64,000 nucleotides of DNA from positions 1,924,001 through 1,988,000 of the forward strand of contig NC_088307.1 in the NCBI RefSeq assembly GCF_032854445.1, given 5' to 3'. The notes under the pieces are model-generated. The model had not been told where the DNA came from. It made no database searches and was given only the letters and a program-made list of their open reading frames with translations. The position numbers were made by a program, and so were the translations under genes. Origin of the DNA: Liolophura sinensis. Taxonomy: Eukaryota > Mollusca > Polyplacophora > Chitonida > Chitonidae. Shown piece after piece: positions 21,921-34,060 of this stretch (its first letter is position 1; each line of letters begins with the position of its first letter).

Positions 21921-23164
21921 GTAAGTGACAGTTTACCTGGAACACAATGTAACCTTGTTATTGTCATTTTGTTAACCTTAACACTGAAACCTTGTTACGT
22001 TAAGAAGCCTGGGCTATAGACCCCGGGGTAGTGATTTAGCCGTGTGATGTGTCAGGAAAATCCGACCCGGCATCGTCGAGATGTCGGTTGTTCGAGTTTG
22101 TTCTTGAGAACTTCGTAAAGGTAACTTTTGCAATAATAACAAAAAACTTGTCTATGCATATTCGCAGTCTTTTGCATATACCTGCAATATATAGAATCAT
22201 GCATGGCACGGGACCAATGACAAGTCTATGCAGCGGTAGAAAGTGGATCTGGTTTCCCGTTATCAAACATTGTTTGGTCTGCATCGACGACATGACGCAA
22301 GATAGCATTGGGTTACCGTCTGGAGTAGCGATATGTCATCACGCATGCATGTCTTTATAATCTTGTTTTGCCCGTAACCGTGTTTGCTCAACCACACTCG
22401 AGACTTGTTGAAGCACAAACCATGTGGCATTGTTTGTACACCATGCCATCTATATTATGCATATACCGCTGTATTATAGTCTTCAACTATATCGTTGTAA
22501 ACTTCCTCTATGTTCTTTATAAATCTGTCTTGTACAATACTCCTTCATGCGTGGGTATATCGTACTTATTTAACCGTATGAAGTTCACGCTAAGTACAAA
22601 GGCTTACAGGTAAGTAATAGAAATATGTTCACACGCAAATATGCGTTCACAAATATGTTCATAGAATTGTTTTCGAAATGCAAGTCCATAACATACGGAT
22701 ATACAGATTGCTTTATTGTAGAGATTTCGTCGTGTTTTTTTTTTTTAAGTCACAGTATTTGAATTCGGTAAAATTTGTCAAGACGAAGGATATCGGTTAG
22801 GCGGTTTCGCCGTTTAGCAAGCTTGGCAGCAATCACTAAAGCAGCCCATCCAGTCAATTAAGCATTTAATCAAAGACAGTACTTAATGCTCAGATGCTTT
22901 TTATTCATGTAGATCCCACTGTGTGTTTTATGCAAACGGTTTCAGCTCGGTTTCGCATTTTGCTTTGAATCAAGTTGTTTTGGATTTGGTTTCACCGTTG
23001 CATCACTTCCATTCATGCAAATGGACGTAAAATCGTATGATATACCGCGGGTTTTGAACGCGTCGAAACGCTTTGAAACAGTAAGTTATTTCTTGAGTCA
23101 TTATACCTTTTTGGAGTCCCGTTTAATAACAGTTTGAATGGATATTTGGTGGGTGAGTGTGTGT

Positions 23165-23179
23165 GGGGGGGGGGGGGGG
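23165..23179. repeat. G15 homopolymer
   Basis: A run of 15 G follows GTGTGTGTG. Long G runs are rare in AT-rich animal DNA. It can form G-structured DNA and is also a common sequencing-error site. Confidence 0.85.
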
Positions 23180-24012
23180 ATGGAATATCATAAAATCCAC
23201 GAATCAAACACAAGTGTATGATTCAACTGCAGGGCTATCTTGACCAAGATCAGAAGAACGGGCCATTTTTAACACCTTCCACTTTAATAAAAGCTTTCGC
23301 TCCACCGCATATAAGTGGAATAACCATTGGTAATTTGACGTAAAGCCTCCTTCGTTCACCTGGAGTGGCGCTGTCATATAATCATTCAGTCCACCATTCA
23401 TCATGGCCACTGTTTTCTTGTACCCTATTTTTCAAATATGATGTTAACTTCCGAAGAGCTATGCATCGGTTGTATACTGCACGCCTTTCGGCGATTGCTC
23501 GTCGCAATATTACACATTGCCCTGGCATTATGAAAGTTCGCTCTTGTGTGTTTAGAAAAGCAGAAATAATTTCATTTTTCAAAACCAGTGAATGTATTAG
23601 TATCAATGCATAAATTATATGGACGAATTCGACTTTTAACAGACAAACAAAAACATTAGAGAATTAAAACAACCACAACATATGACACTGTTCCTAAAAA
23701 TTGACAATAATAATTCAGTAATCTTTATCATAATTTAGAAAGTGTATTATTATCCGAGTTGCTAGACAGCATTTCCAACCATTGAGACAAGGCTGTCATG
23801 TTATAGGTCAGTATTATTACCAGAAGTATATGTGTAGTTCGAATGGCGTATACACGTTTTGAGATCGGGTCCATTAAGATCCCCGTATCTTTCAAACGAA
23901 ATTCCGGCACTATTTTTTTTCTTCAGACGATTGTAATCATACTTTAGAATTTCCACATTAAATTTTGCTTAATTTGTATGCAGTACTATTATATATATAT
24001 AGAATATATGGT

Positions 24013-24015
24013 GGT

Positions 24016-24046
<31 letters not shown>

Positions 24047-24181
24047 TTTGATTGGTGTTTTACGCCGTACTCAAAAATATTTCACTCATACGCCAGCATT
24101 ATTGTGGGAGGGAAAACAGAGCCTTGGGGAAACCCACGACCATCTGCAGTTTGCTGGCAGACCTTCCCACGTACTATGGTG
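24013..24181 (-). mobile_element. SINE body and tail (minus orientation)
   Basis: A tail of about nine TTTA units is followed by GATTGGTGTTTTACGCCGTA, GCCAGCATTATTGTGGGAGG, CCCACGACCATCTGCAGTTT and ACCTTCCCACGTAC. The tRNA-like head is missing, and a short deletion removes part of the ACGGCGG...segment. Confidence 0.9.
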
Positions 24182-24477
24182 GTTTAAGGTTTTGTTATAA
24201 TTATTTATTAGCAAATACGAGCACACATATATACCTGCCTTGTGTGTATATATACAGTCTGTACCAGTCCTAATATCGATTCCTTGTACTTTATCGTGTA
24301 AGCTTTTACCCACGCAATATTATTTGTGTATTTGAGAAAAGATGCCAATTAGGCTGTTTAAGACGCTATATGTTGTGTGGTAAGCCTGCATCTGCAGTTG
24401 TCGGGATACAGTGATGCTAAATCAACAAGTCGAGTTAACTGTATACCGTTGTATACTAAGATTAATTGGGTTTTGTT

Positions 24478-24570
24478 TATTTTTTTTTTTTTATTTTTTT
24501 TTTATTTTATTTTATTGGTGTTTTTGGCCGTACGCAGGAATACTGAATTCATATACACGATGGACAGGTT
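24478..24570 (-). mobile_element. Diverged SINE 3' fragment (minus orientation)
   Basis: A T-rich tail with TTTATTTTATTTTATTGGTG leads into TTTTTGGCCGTACGCAGGAA, a diverged SINE 3' end in reverse. Confidence 0.6.
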
Positions 24571-27500
24571 TTAACGTGGAGCCAAACGTATATCATGCTC
24601 ATTGTAAAATACATATGATATGGTGTATGACACCGCAAGGAAATTTTTTCACTGTAAATTTTGTAACTTCATAAATATGCAGCGTGTATATTTACGATCA
24701 AAGTTCTCTAAAGGTTGTCACGTTGCTGCGTGGAAAACTATGTGTGACCATAACTTCGTGGAGACTTATAGATTGACCAATTTTCAGTACTGTGGAAATT
24801 TTCCACTTGAATTTTAGAAAGCATTTGTAACATTTACTACCCCATAATGTAAAAATCTTACATAACGATTGTAGAAATTGCTACAAACGCATTAAAAAAA
24901 ATTATTCCATTACCAGATTTTGTTAAGCTATACAAAGTGTAACAAAATACAAAGCGCTGTCTCAAATGTAACAACTTCACTATAACGTTTCGAACTGACA
25001 CACTTTAAAGTCCAGGTGACTGTGTTTTTGTTATATTAACGGATTTCTTTTGCTTGTGTTCATAATATTTTAATTCTCCCAAATAGCCAAATATAATCAG
25101 GTAGTCTATGGGGTGTGTATAGCCTTTATATGAGGTTTTTCTTACCAAATGTATGACATAGTATATCTTTCACGCAGGAATCGTGACTGGCGCAGGGGTT
25201 TAATATGTCCTCGCAGTAGATCCCAAGTACTTGACTGAAGAAGTGGAGAGCTGAAATCCAGCTCTTTCTACAGGTTCTTCTTCGCGTTTGGCGTTACTCA
25301 CCACTCAAATAGATACATTTATCGAACTTTTATTTTTGTGTCTATACGGTTCTTTGAATACCCCTAAACAGAATAACAGGCATTCTGATGCAATAAGGCC
25401 ATATACATGCGAAAGAAATCAAGCAACAAAAAAAGAGTAGACTTCTTTAATGCTATTGTATTCGTTGTCTGAAATATTTGGTGCAAATAGAGTATTTTGC
25501 GTCAGCTTATATGAAGGTATAGACGTGAAGGTACAAACATGAATTCTTATAAATAGTTCCGTATATGCATAAAACTCTCAGGCGTGGGGACATTTCAAAC
25601 AACAAGATTACCTTTGTCCTCGTTATTATATAATACGTGACATAATTCATATATATCTGGGCAATAGACTGTCATGCTCTTCAGGGGCGATACAGATGAG
25701 GTGCGTTGTTACGACGTTGCTATGACAGATTTACAATTATTTCAAGACCACACAGCTGTATATGCAAATGACGCTGACGAAATTGGACAATGAACGTCAG
25801 CATGCGTGTTTTATTTTTAAATACATTACAAATATTCCTGGATGTTCATTGTATAATATCACATGACTATCACCTGAAACTTGCATGGAAAACAGTTTTC
25901 TTTGTGTTTCAAGATATTTGATTTTTTTCTGTATTTAACTGTACCATGGTAGTTTGGGATATGTATGTATGTATTTAATTCTGTTATAATTAAACTGTTC
26001 ACTATAGTCAAACTTATCAACTATGATCAATTATAAATTATAATCAACTATACGATTTATATAAACTATTAATGTAATCAAATTTAAAGCCTGGGTTTAA
26101 ACACTTCCAAAGTTTCAACTTTGAGTAAATGATTGCTTTGTTTTTTTTTCTATAAATTTCGGCGTAATTGTCATATTGTCACAGTCCAACAGACCTGAGC
26201 TTTAAAACAAAGTTTGCCCCATTTAAGAGAGAAAAACAAAACATCTGTATGGAGCAAAACAAACTGAGTTGCCTAAAGTATGTGTAAGCATCGTTTGAAA
26301 AGTCAAAAATCTCTCTGTGAAATCAGCCCCTAGTGTGCTAATCTTTACTAGGCTTGCAAAGAAAATTTCTCTGACCCTTACAACCCTTATATTTTGTATA
26401 CACTGATTCACAAAATCATTCGATGTGTAGGCAGGTCAAAAGCCTGCTGTGATAAACCATTTTTTTTAACAGTAATCCAGCTGTTAAAACGATTGAATCG
26501 AACAAGTCAAACCAATGTCCGACGTGTTTTGAGATGGAACTTCCGCAAAGTTCGCCAAGGTTTGTGTAAACGTGCTGACTGTTCGATTTTGTTGCTGTTG
26601 TTGTTTGTGTGTGTGTGTGTGTTTTTTTGTTTTAGCCTTCAGATATAAGGGTATATTGTACTTAGTGGATTTCGTTGTCAACAGTATATCGAGGCATTGA
26701 TGTACGAAGTTTTGTAAAAAAAAAAACACACAACGGGCCAAAGTGTCGTTTACAAAGTTGTCGTGTACTGTTTGAGTGAGGCAGCACTTAAAAATTTGTC
26801 ACAATGAACTCGTTGTCTTAACTGCAACAAACGCATGTTGCCACGACATGAGCGAATTAAATTGTTAGTAGCTCAAAGCAAACAACTAGAAGGCTTTTAC
26901 ACGATGAAAGTATAGTGTGCGAGTATAATGGCGACACATTAGCGGAGAGGGCCCTCCGTTTCGTTTTGAATGAGTCGGTTTGATTTGATTAGTATGGATC
27001 TCGCTCAAGTAGGTTTACTGTTTTGTGAGAGATTTTTTCTTATAAACCTTGTGAGCGAGAGGTGGCATTTTTCTGGGGGGCCAACCAAGTTTCGCTTTGG
27101 ACTTAGTTATCAATGTTATCTTGTGATTGATATTATTTGAAGACATTCCGCGCTAGTTAACTGTAATTTAATCAAAAAATCTATGATTGGAAATAATCGA
27201 AGGTAGTTTTCTATATATTTTGTGTACCGGTAGTTGTATTTGAACTGAAAATATTCTTGAGCACACCGTTGAATCAGTAAATAAAGTTGATAATTAAATA
27301 AATAATAAGTAAATACATTATACACATGCATATTGGTAATGCCTTAATATGCAGTTTAATACGAACTGTTTGTCGCCTGACGTCTTAAAAAAATCTGTGC
27401 AAATCGATTTATCGTAACTTTCTGGTAAAGTATTATACCAGAAACAATTTTATAACCCAAGCGATGCCATTGACGAAAAAATAAAGGTAAATGTGACGCC

Positions 27501-28126
27501 TACAGCAGAATAGACGTCAGACTCAAGACTGGTGAAATTATACTTTGTTGATAAATTTACACATTGCATATAACTAATACAGTGTATACGTCTGTATCTA
27601 ATTGATTGTAGGTTGGTTTACATCGACATGTAACGTCGACATGTACTTTGTATACAATTGTAAATACATGTACTTCTATAATCCTCAAAGGCGCGAAATG
27701 GGTACTTTTTTGATCTCGGGTAAACACTAATTAGTTATCACCAAGCGCATGGAGGAACCCATCGAGTATCTCTCTCTTTTCAAGTGCAACTGACGACAAT
27801 AAATTATCCGATCACGGCCAGCCGTCTGACTGACCACAATTAGCATGGCTTTGAAGCGCTGTGTGTGTGAGTCCATGCAGACAACCATGTGTACACAGTG
27901 GGTAGCAGCTAAAGAGACTAATGATCTTAATTGGCCTCGTCGTATATAGCGATAATGCGGATGTAGACGGCTATACTTCATTTACCTCGTAATTGTTTAA
28001 TGTGTTATATGTGCGTAGATGTGTAAGAATGTGTGATATGTATTGTTAACATCTATACCGGAGTTTTTTTTTTGTTTGTTTTTGTTTTTTGCAAAGTTAT
28101 ATAGAAATTCCGTCACTTCAGAATAT

Positions 28127-28185
28127 TATTTATTTGTTTGTTTATTTATTTGATTGTTTATTTATTTGATTGGTGCTTAACCTAC
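28127..28185 (-). mobile_element. SINE tail fragment (minus orientation)
   Basis: TTTATTTATTTGATTGTTTA, TTTATTTGATTGGTGCTTAA is a duplicated SINE tail and 3' end in reverse; almost none of the body remains. Confidence 0.6.
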
Positions 28186-28925
28186 GGTCATCCTCAGAAT
28201 TCTTAAAAATAAGATTTCATAGAGGACATCTTGAAAATCGAAAGATGGTCAACACTATCGATGTTTGTACGCAATGCTTTAAAGAAAAAAATACAAGCTA
28301 TAGCGATTCATTTTAGTACCATTTTTATGTATTGGATGTATGCTTCCCATTTGATGGAAATTCCGCTACTGGTACTGATATATTTTTCCTACCGGCACAA
28401 GCAATCGAGTTTGTTAAGGAAAACGCCAATAAAATGCTATATAGTGTAAAAATAGCTCCGTTTAATCCGGTGCCAAAGCAACAGAAACAAACGATCGACA
28501 TAAAGTGTTTTCAATTTTTGTCGTCAGGAAACATGGACACTTAAGACAAAGCATCTACTGAACAGTCTTTATTTTCATGAGAACAATGGCTGATTTACAT
28601 CTGCTAATTTCTTATATTGCGTGCTTCGCCAGAAGAACCCAGTGTGGCGCGATCCATTCACTGTGTGACGGACGTGAGGAAATGTACGGCTATTTTCGGT
28701 GTCCTCAAAGCAAGGTTTGACTTCAGCATAGTCAAGGCCTATACGTAGTTCGATTCCTAGTTATAGGCTAAAAAGCGAGAAGAAAATGCCATCTTTCTAA
28801 TTTTCAGAAAAAAAATTAGACTTGTTCGCTACGACGTTTTGTGCACCAGTCTACCGACATATCAACTTTTACTGGGAGATTTAAGTGGTTTTTGTTGAGT
28901 GCCGTTGTTTAGAAGTTGGCTGGTG

Positions 28926-28946
28926 ATGTTTTTCTCAGGTAAGCTG
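28926..28946 (+). other. Lmx1: Pyrimidine-tract CAG|GTAAG junction (possible alternative donor or recursive splice site)
   Basis: GTTTTTCTCAG at 28928-28938 is directly followed by GTAAGC. An acceptor-like and a donor-like signal are thus fused, 143 bp before the LIM exon acceptor. An ATG at 28899 or 28926 would give a short exon ending here in phase 1, compatible with the LIM exon. It could be an alternative first exon or a recursive splice site. Confidence 0.35.
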
Positions 28947-29081
28947 TCGTCTGCAGGCAAAAAGCCTGCAGCTAAAAATGGCGGGAATGACGCCGCGGTG
29001 AATTTGCACGTGGCGTTTGCTCTCTCGTTGCAGACTCGTAGTGTTTACATTTTGGATAAAATGTGTTGTCTTTCTTTTCAG

Positions 29082-29274
29082 GAATCATGCCGGCCGCCTA
29101 CCAAAAAGAGGTATGTACCGGTTGTCACCTACCCATCGAGGATCGGTACTTGTTGAAGGTGATGGACCATTCGTGGCATGAGCAATGTCTGCAGTGCTCT
29201 GTCTGCCAAGTCCATCTCTCCGGATCCTGCTTCTCTAAGGACAAAAAACTTTACTGCAAAGACGATTATGACAA
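29082..29274 (+). CDS. Lmx1: LIM domain 1 exon of an LMX1-class LIM-homeodomain transcription factor
   Basis: The 193-bp exon sits between acceptor TTTCTTTTCAG and donor GTAAGT (29275), starting with two bases of a split codon and ending in phase 2. It encodes one complete LIM zinc-binding domain: Cys-x2-Cys-x17-His-x2-Cys-x2-Cys-x2-Cys-x16-Cys-x2-Asp, two zinc sites. Features shared with LMX1A/LMX1B are the DRYLLKV core, WHEQCLQC and [10 protein letters not shown]; other LIM-homeodomain classes (LHX1, LHX2/9, LHX3/4, ISL) differ at these places. With the predicted leader, the domain covers about residues 20-70. Family knowledge: LMX1 proteins are nuclear factors whose LIM domains bind LDB/CLIM cofactors and whose homeodomain binds AT-rich sites, acting in neuron specification and, in vertebrates, limb patterning. 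LIM domain 2 and the homeodomain are not in the window, so the gene continues to the right. Confidence 0.85.
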
Positions 29275-30361
29275 GTAAGTGAAAACATTTTATTCATTTC
29301 TTATGCCATTTCACGAACAAATTAGCCATTCGTTATACTGAATTTTGACATTTATGTGGATTGAAAAGCGGTGATGATCACGAAATTACATTAAGATTTG
29401 GTACCGGTATCACACTTCGTTGAGTTTTGTCGGGATAAGGATGTTCATTTTTTTTTGCAGTTTCTTTTAAATCCCAGATTGACACGTCTTTTCTTCTTGG
29501 ACATTTGAATTGCAAAATTTCTATAGGCCCTACCCTATCAAGAGTAGGACTGTGTAGGCCTATGGTGTTTGAAATGTTCACAATGTGATTACATAGTTTA
29601 AACAATATTATTAAACTAGACCAAGGTAATTCAAGTAATTTATCAAAGTAGCATCTGAAGACAATACTGATGATTTTTTGGTAGCCTACCAGAAAATCTG
29701 TTGATGGACAATAACTTATGCTGTGTATATAAAGTTACTCTTTTATGAAGTTATCTCAAATCTTGACCAGAAACCACTACATATATAAACAGGATATTGA
29801 TCTGTGGGAATCAAAGTTTAACTTAGATTTTCACCAGTGTGTCATCTTCCTGTGAAAAAAAAAACAAGGTGATTTCCTCCATTAAACAATACCCTTCCTA
29901 TATAGGATATTAATATTTTTTCTCATCAGTAGATGAGTTTGGTGTTACCTGGAAGTTCCCAGAGATCACAAGTTTTGTTTGATCAATGGTCAGTTCATAG
30001 CAAGACTGTTTAAGAAGCAAAGATCAAAGGCTATAAAATTTGACTGCCAGCTAATAAGATGCCTTTATTATGAAGCTAATGCAGTCAAATTTATGCATAA
30101 ATTTTAGTTTGATACAAACTGACTAATAGGTATGCTAAAAATAGACATGGGTGTTTGTGTGTTAGGGCTGTGTGCCATTCTGTAAAACGCATCCGAAATA
30201 TTGTTGAAACAAAAACAAGCTTGGAACAAGAAAAAAACCCCAACAAAGTAGGTTTTTAAGCTTTAGGTTTTCTAACTGAAAAAACTACCAGTACTTTGAA
30301 TCTTGGTTAGACAAATTATTTTTTTGGCCATTGACTCAAAGTATTCTTATAAATTTTTTAC

Positions 30362-31098
30362 ACTGGGTGTGGGAAAACTGGTGTACAAACAATGGATGTG
30401 GGAACACTGGTATACAAACCATGGGTGTGGGAACACTGGTATACAAACCATGGATGTGGGAACACTGGTATACAAACCATGCTTATTTGTGTGGGAACAC
30501 CGGCATACAAGTCATGCTTATTTGTGTGAGAACACTGGTATACAAACCATGGGCGTGGGAAGGCTGGTATACAAACCATGGGTGTGGCAATGCTGGTGTA
30601 CAAACCATGGGTGTGGGAACACTGGTATACAAACCATGCTTATCTGTGTGGGAACACCGGCATACAAATCATGCTTATTTGTGTGAGAACACTGGTATAC
30701 AAACCATGGGCGTGGGAAGGCTGGTATACAAACCATGGGTGTGGGAACACTGGTATACAAACCATGGGTGTGGGAACGCTGGTATACAAACCATGTGTGT
30801 GGAAACACTGGTATACAAATCATGGGTGTGGGAACGCTGATATACAAACCATGGGAGTGGGAATGCTGGTATACAAACCATGGGTGTGGGAACACGGTAT
30901 ACAAACCATGGGTGTGGGGACACGGGTATACAAACCATGGGTGTGGGAACGCTGGTATACAAACCATGTGTGTGGAAACACTGGTATACAAATCATGGGT
31001 GTGGGAACACTGGTATACAAACCATGGGTGTGGGAACACGGGTATACAAACCATGGGTGTGGGAACGCTAGTGTACAAATCATGCTTGTTTGTGTGAT
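30362..31098. repeat. 29-bp minisatellite, about 25 units
   Basis: The unit is GGGAACACTGGTATACAAAC plus CATGGGTGT, with starts at 30371, 30400, 30429 and on at 29-bp steps. A longer variant subunit with CATGCTTATTTGTGTG is interspersed and recurs as part of a larger block (30480-30540 and 30640-30700), indicating higher-order duplication. Each unit holds the palindromes GTATAC and CCATGG. Open frames up to 186 codons on both strands are repeat translations (29-residue period). It sits about 1.1 kb into intron 2. Confidence 0.92.
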
Positions 31099-31261
31099 GA
31101 ATATTAAATTTAGTACATGACGTCTACAGCTTTAATAACAGAGCACTTTGCACCTGCCCAGGTGAAGTGAATTACCCATGCTTGTTCTGATTAGAAAAAC
31201 TTAAAATTTCAGTAGTAGATAATGAAAGTCATTAGTGCACTATCTCTGTCCAAGTATGTGT

Positions 31262-31263
<2 letters not shown>

Positions 31264-31327
<64 letters not shown>
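31264..31327. repeat. (TA)n microsatellite, about 32 units
   Basis: Uninterrupted alternating TA for about 64 bp, followed directly by a SINE tail fragment. Confidence 0.95.
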
Positions 31328-31332
<5 letters not shown>

Positions 31333-31333
31333 T

Positions 31334-31373
31334 ATTTTTATTTATTTCATTAGTGTTTTGTGTCGTATTCAGT
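31334..31373 (-). mobile_element. SINE tail fragment (minus orientation)
   Basis: TTTATTTATTTCATTAGTGT then TTTGTGTCGTATTCAG is a diverged SINE 3' end in reverse. Confidence 0.5.
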
Positions 31374-31689
31374 ATATAGAAATGAATTGCAAAGTGTGCT
31401 GTCAGTATAGATTACATCATACGTGCTTGTTTCAAGGAACAGATAGTACATATATACACAGGGCATAACATGGTGACATATAACCAGAAAATTAACAATG
31501 GGACAAAATAGGTTTTGCATTCCTCATAGTGTATTCACTGTGGTAAATACGCTTAGTTCTGAGCACAGTATAGTTGATGAGAATCGTATCCCTGCCAGCA
31601 CAGTGCAGTGCTGGCATGTAGAGAGGTTATACAAGCCGCTACTCGGAGAGTGTTTGAAGTGCTCCAATACAAAGGGGGGATAATGTGAT

Positions 31690-31960
31690 AATTGCTTGAG
31701 GATCTGGAGTGTGAATTCCACCTAATTGTCTGATATCTGGATAATTTGTCCCCAGAGTGAGCTTTTCACAGCTTGTCGCCATGTCGACTGAGCAAAGGGA
31801 ACATCATCCCGCGCTAACGTGTTAATCCTCCGCCAAAAGCCAGGGGGCAGTCCCCACAGAGGTTTAAATAAAGCCAACAGCAGCTTTAAGGGTGCAGAGG
31901 TATTACCCAAGGGACAATGTGAGAAACTGAAAAGCATAATCCTGTTAAAGTGAAACATGA
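31690..31960. promoter_or_regulatory. Candidate conserved non-coding block in intron 2
   Basis: Complex, GC-richer, non-repetitive sequence with TAATTGTCTG, ACGTGTTAATCC, AAATAAAGCC and a partial CTCF-like CCAGGGGGCAG at 31840-31850. The minus strand is open for 194 codons (31722-32306), the longest non-repeat frame in the window, but it has no recognised domain, and no strand-appropriate splice signals were seen. I favour an enhancer-like conserved element. Confidence 0.35.
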
Positions 31961-33559
31961 ACTTGAATCTTGTCATACCATGACTGATGGAATTTGACAA
32001 AACTGTGGTAAAACTGTAACCATTTAGGCCTATATATACCTGAATAAACCAGCACAAACAGGCCTGCTGTTTTGGGTTTTTTTGTTGTTTCACTAAAGCT
32101 ACATGCCCGTGCCCATCATGAAATTTCATTGTCACACACATTGAAAATCTACTCTCGTGTCTAATGAACATGTGATCAGCAGAGATGGATACCCATTGGT
32201 TGAGGAAAGGATAGTAAGGAGCAGACAACTGTCTCTTGTTAGCCAATGCAGATCTTTGCATCCAGTCAAGGTTTTGTGGTAAGAATTCAAACGGTATTGA
32301 TTTCATAACTATCTGACGCTAAAGATCATATCAAAAAATCTTGCAGAAATTTAAATGATCCCTGCAGATATTGCCTGGCTTGTAAAAAAAAATCAGGTAC
32401 CATGTCATGGTTATTGCTTAAACTGAATTCATCCCTTGAGTAATCAATGAGACATAGATTTTAATCAGTCGTGATTTTTTGGGCAACTATTGCAGCACAG
32501 CTTATGAAAAAGTGGGGAAAATGTAACTATAATTCTGTGTATTTGCCAGCAAGAGGATTGTTTTGGGGGCATAATTAAATTTTCTGTTTTAATGTGGAAT
32601 ATTAGCAGTGCAGGTTGATATGATTGAATGCAGTACTGGTATGCTTTGTTTTAATAGAATACTCGTTTGAGATTTTAATGTGGTAATGATTTTTGTATTC
32701 TCATGCAGTTTTTGTTGAGATGGTTGACATTTCCTGGTATCAGTCCCTGAGAATTCACTACGATAAGATTGCATGGGCGTTGCGGGGTGCATCTTTTCCA
32801 CGGGCGTTGAATACAGGGTACTCTTCATACCTGACAAAACCTCATTATGCATGGGTGATTTTTTGTCACAAATGTCACCTCATTTGAATGCATTTCCATT
32901 TTGGGTGATGTTTTTTTTTCTTGACACTTTCGCTGTGTTCAGGTACGCATGACGACGCACCATGACACAAGGGTTAATTTGTTATGCAAGTTTCAAGGGA
33001 TTACACATCGAGATAAAATGGCACAGAAGTACACAGGGAGAAAATGAAAACGCTATATTAAAAGAGCTGAAGAAAAACTGCAGGGCATGTACACGTAGTA
33101 TTAAACTGGTTACCTGGGTCATTAGAAACTAAAAGAACAAACAAACTGAGGTTTAAAGTGTATAGCTATTTTGTTCAGGTTTTTTTTAGTTTTACTTTCT
33201 AGTTTAAACAGATTGAAGGAACACTATTCTGTTAGGCATGATTAATTTTTGTAATGATGATCATAGCAGGTCAAAAGTGAAAAGTAGGTGAGTATTATAT
33301 CAAAGAATTTAAAAAAAAAGAAGATATTCTGGATAAAAGAATCCTCTGTGGTTTATCATGATGATACAGATTTTCTGAGATGATTAATTATGAGTCTGCT
33401 GATGGTTTTCAAAGAGTTTGTTTACAAAGTTACCCTTAATATTTGTATAAATGACAGAATCTTGCAGTGTCATGAAGGCACACATTGCTAATCATTATAA
33501 TATTATCACTACAGTCTCTCTGTGCTTGTACCAGACCTTGATTTCATTTGATCACTAAG

Positions 33560-34060
33560 AAAATGTATCACAGGTCTCGACCTTACCACGTGAATTTCTT
33601 TGATCTTGCCAAAACATAAACCCAGGTGTTAACTCACTAACGCATTTTACCTTTCGGGGTCAAGTCTTGGAGTTTCAAACAGGTAAATTTATGTATCAGT
33701 TGATCGGGTAGCTTGTTAAGCAGCCAGGTATGTGAGAGTAATGTGTTTGGTTGATTACAGCGAGGTAGTGGTGTGTTTGTTTACCTGTGGGATCATTAGT
33801 CCCTAGGTATCTGGTTGCCCTGGTGGGTGGGCAAACAGGTAGCTGATAGGCATTACCACCTTTAAGGTATGGTCACTTTGAAGAGTGCCAGGTTTGACGG
33901 AGGACAGACATTCTGTTTACTCTCACCTGTGCATTCCCTCCCTCAGTCCAGATATGTTAATCTGACAAGATACCTGTGTGCCCCCTCAAAGGTAGCGACA
34001 GTGATTTCACCTGTCACTACAAACACAGCTATCTTACCCGGATGTCTGCACTGTAAAACT
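33560..34060. promoter_or_regulatory. CAGGT/ACCTG-rich block in intron 2
   Basis: In 33601-34080 I count nine CAGGT/ACCTG words, against about one expected by chance for both strands of 480 bp. Several extend to the E-box form CACCTG/CAGGTG bound by Snail/ZEB/bHLH-type factors. Not a tandem repeat, since spacing and flanks vary. Confidence 0.35.

Larger units (their letters stand above)
21921..29081 (+). other. Lmx1: Predicted intron 1 of the LMX1-class gene (7161 bp)
   Basis: It runs from the GTAAGT donor to the acceptor TTTCTTTTCAG at 29081. It contains SINE fragments at 24013, 24478 and 28127, a G15 run at 23165 and a strong unpaired donor CAG|GTAAGT at 22610/22611. It also has a CAG|GTAAGC junction behind a T-rich tract at 28938. 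Otherwise it is AT-rich sequence without identified features; the minus- and plus-strand frames of 60-100 codons inside it look like chance. Confidence 0.5.

Noticed and set aside
28899-29156. 85-residue frame overlapping the LIM exon in another frame
   Set aside because: It reads through the acceptor in the wrong frame; the conserved LIM cysteines and histidine lie in the frame starting at 29084.
30303-31120. Frames up to 186 codons on both strands
   Set aside because: Translations of the 29-bp minisatellite with a 29-residue period.
31235-31468. 77-residue frame with a long Ile-Tyr run
   Set aside because: Translation of the (TA)n microsatellite.
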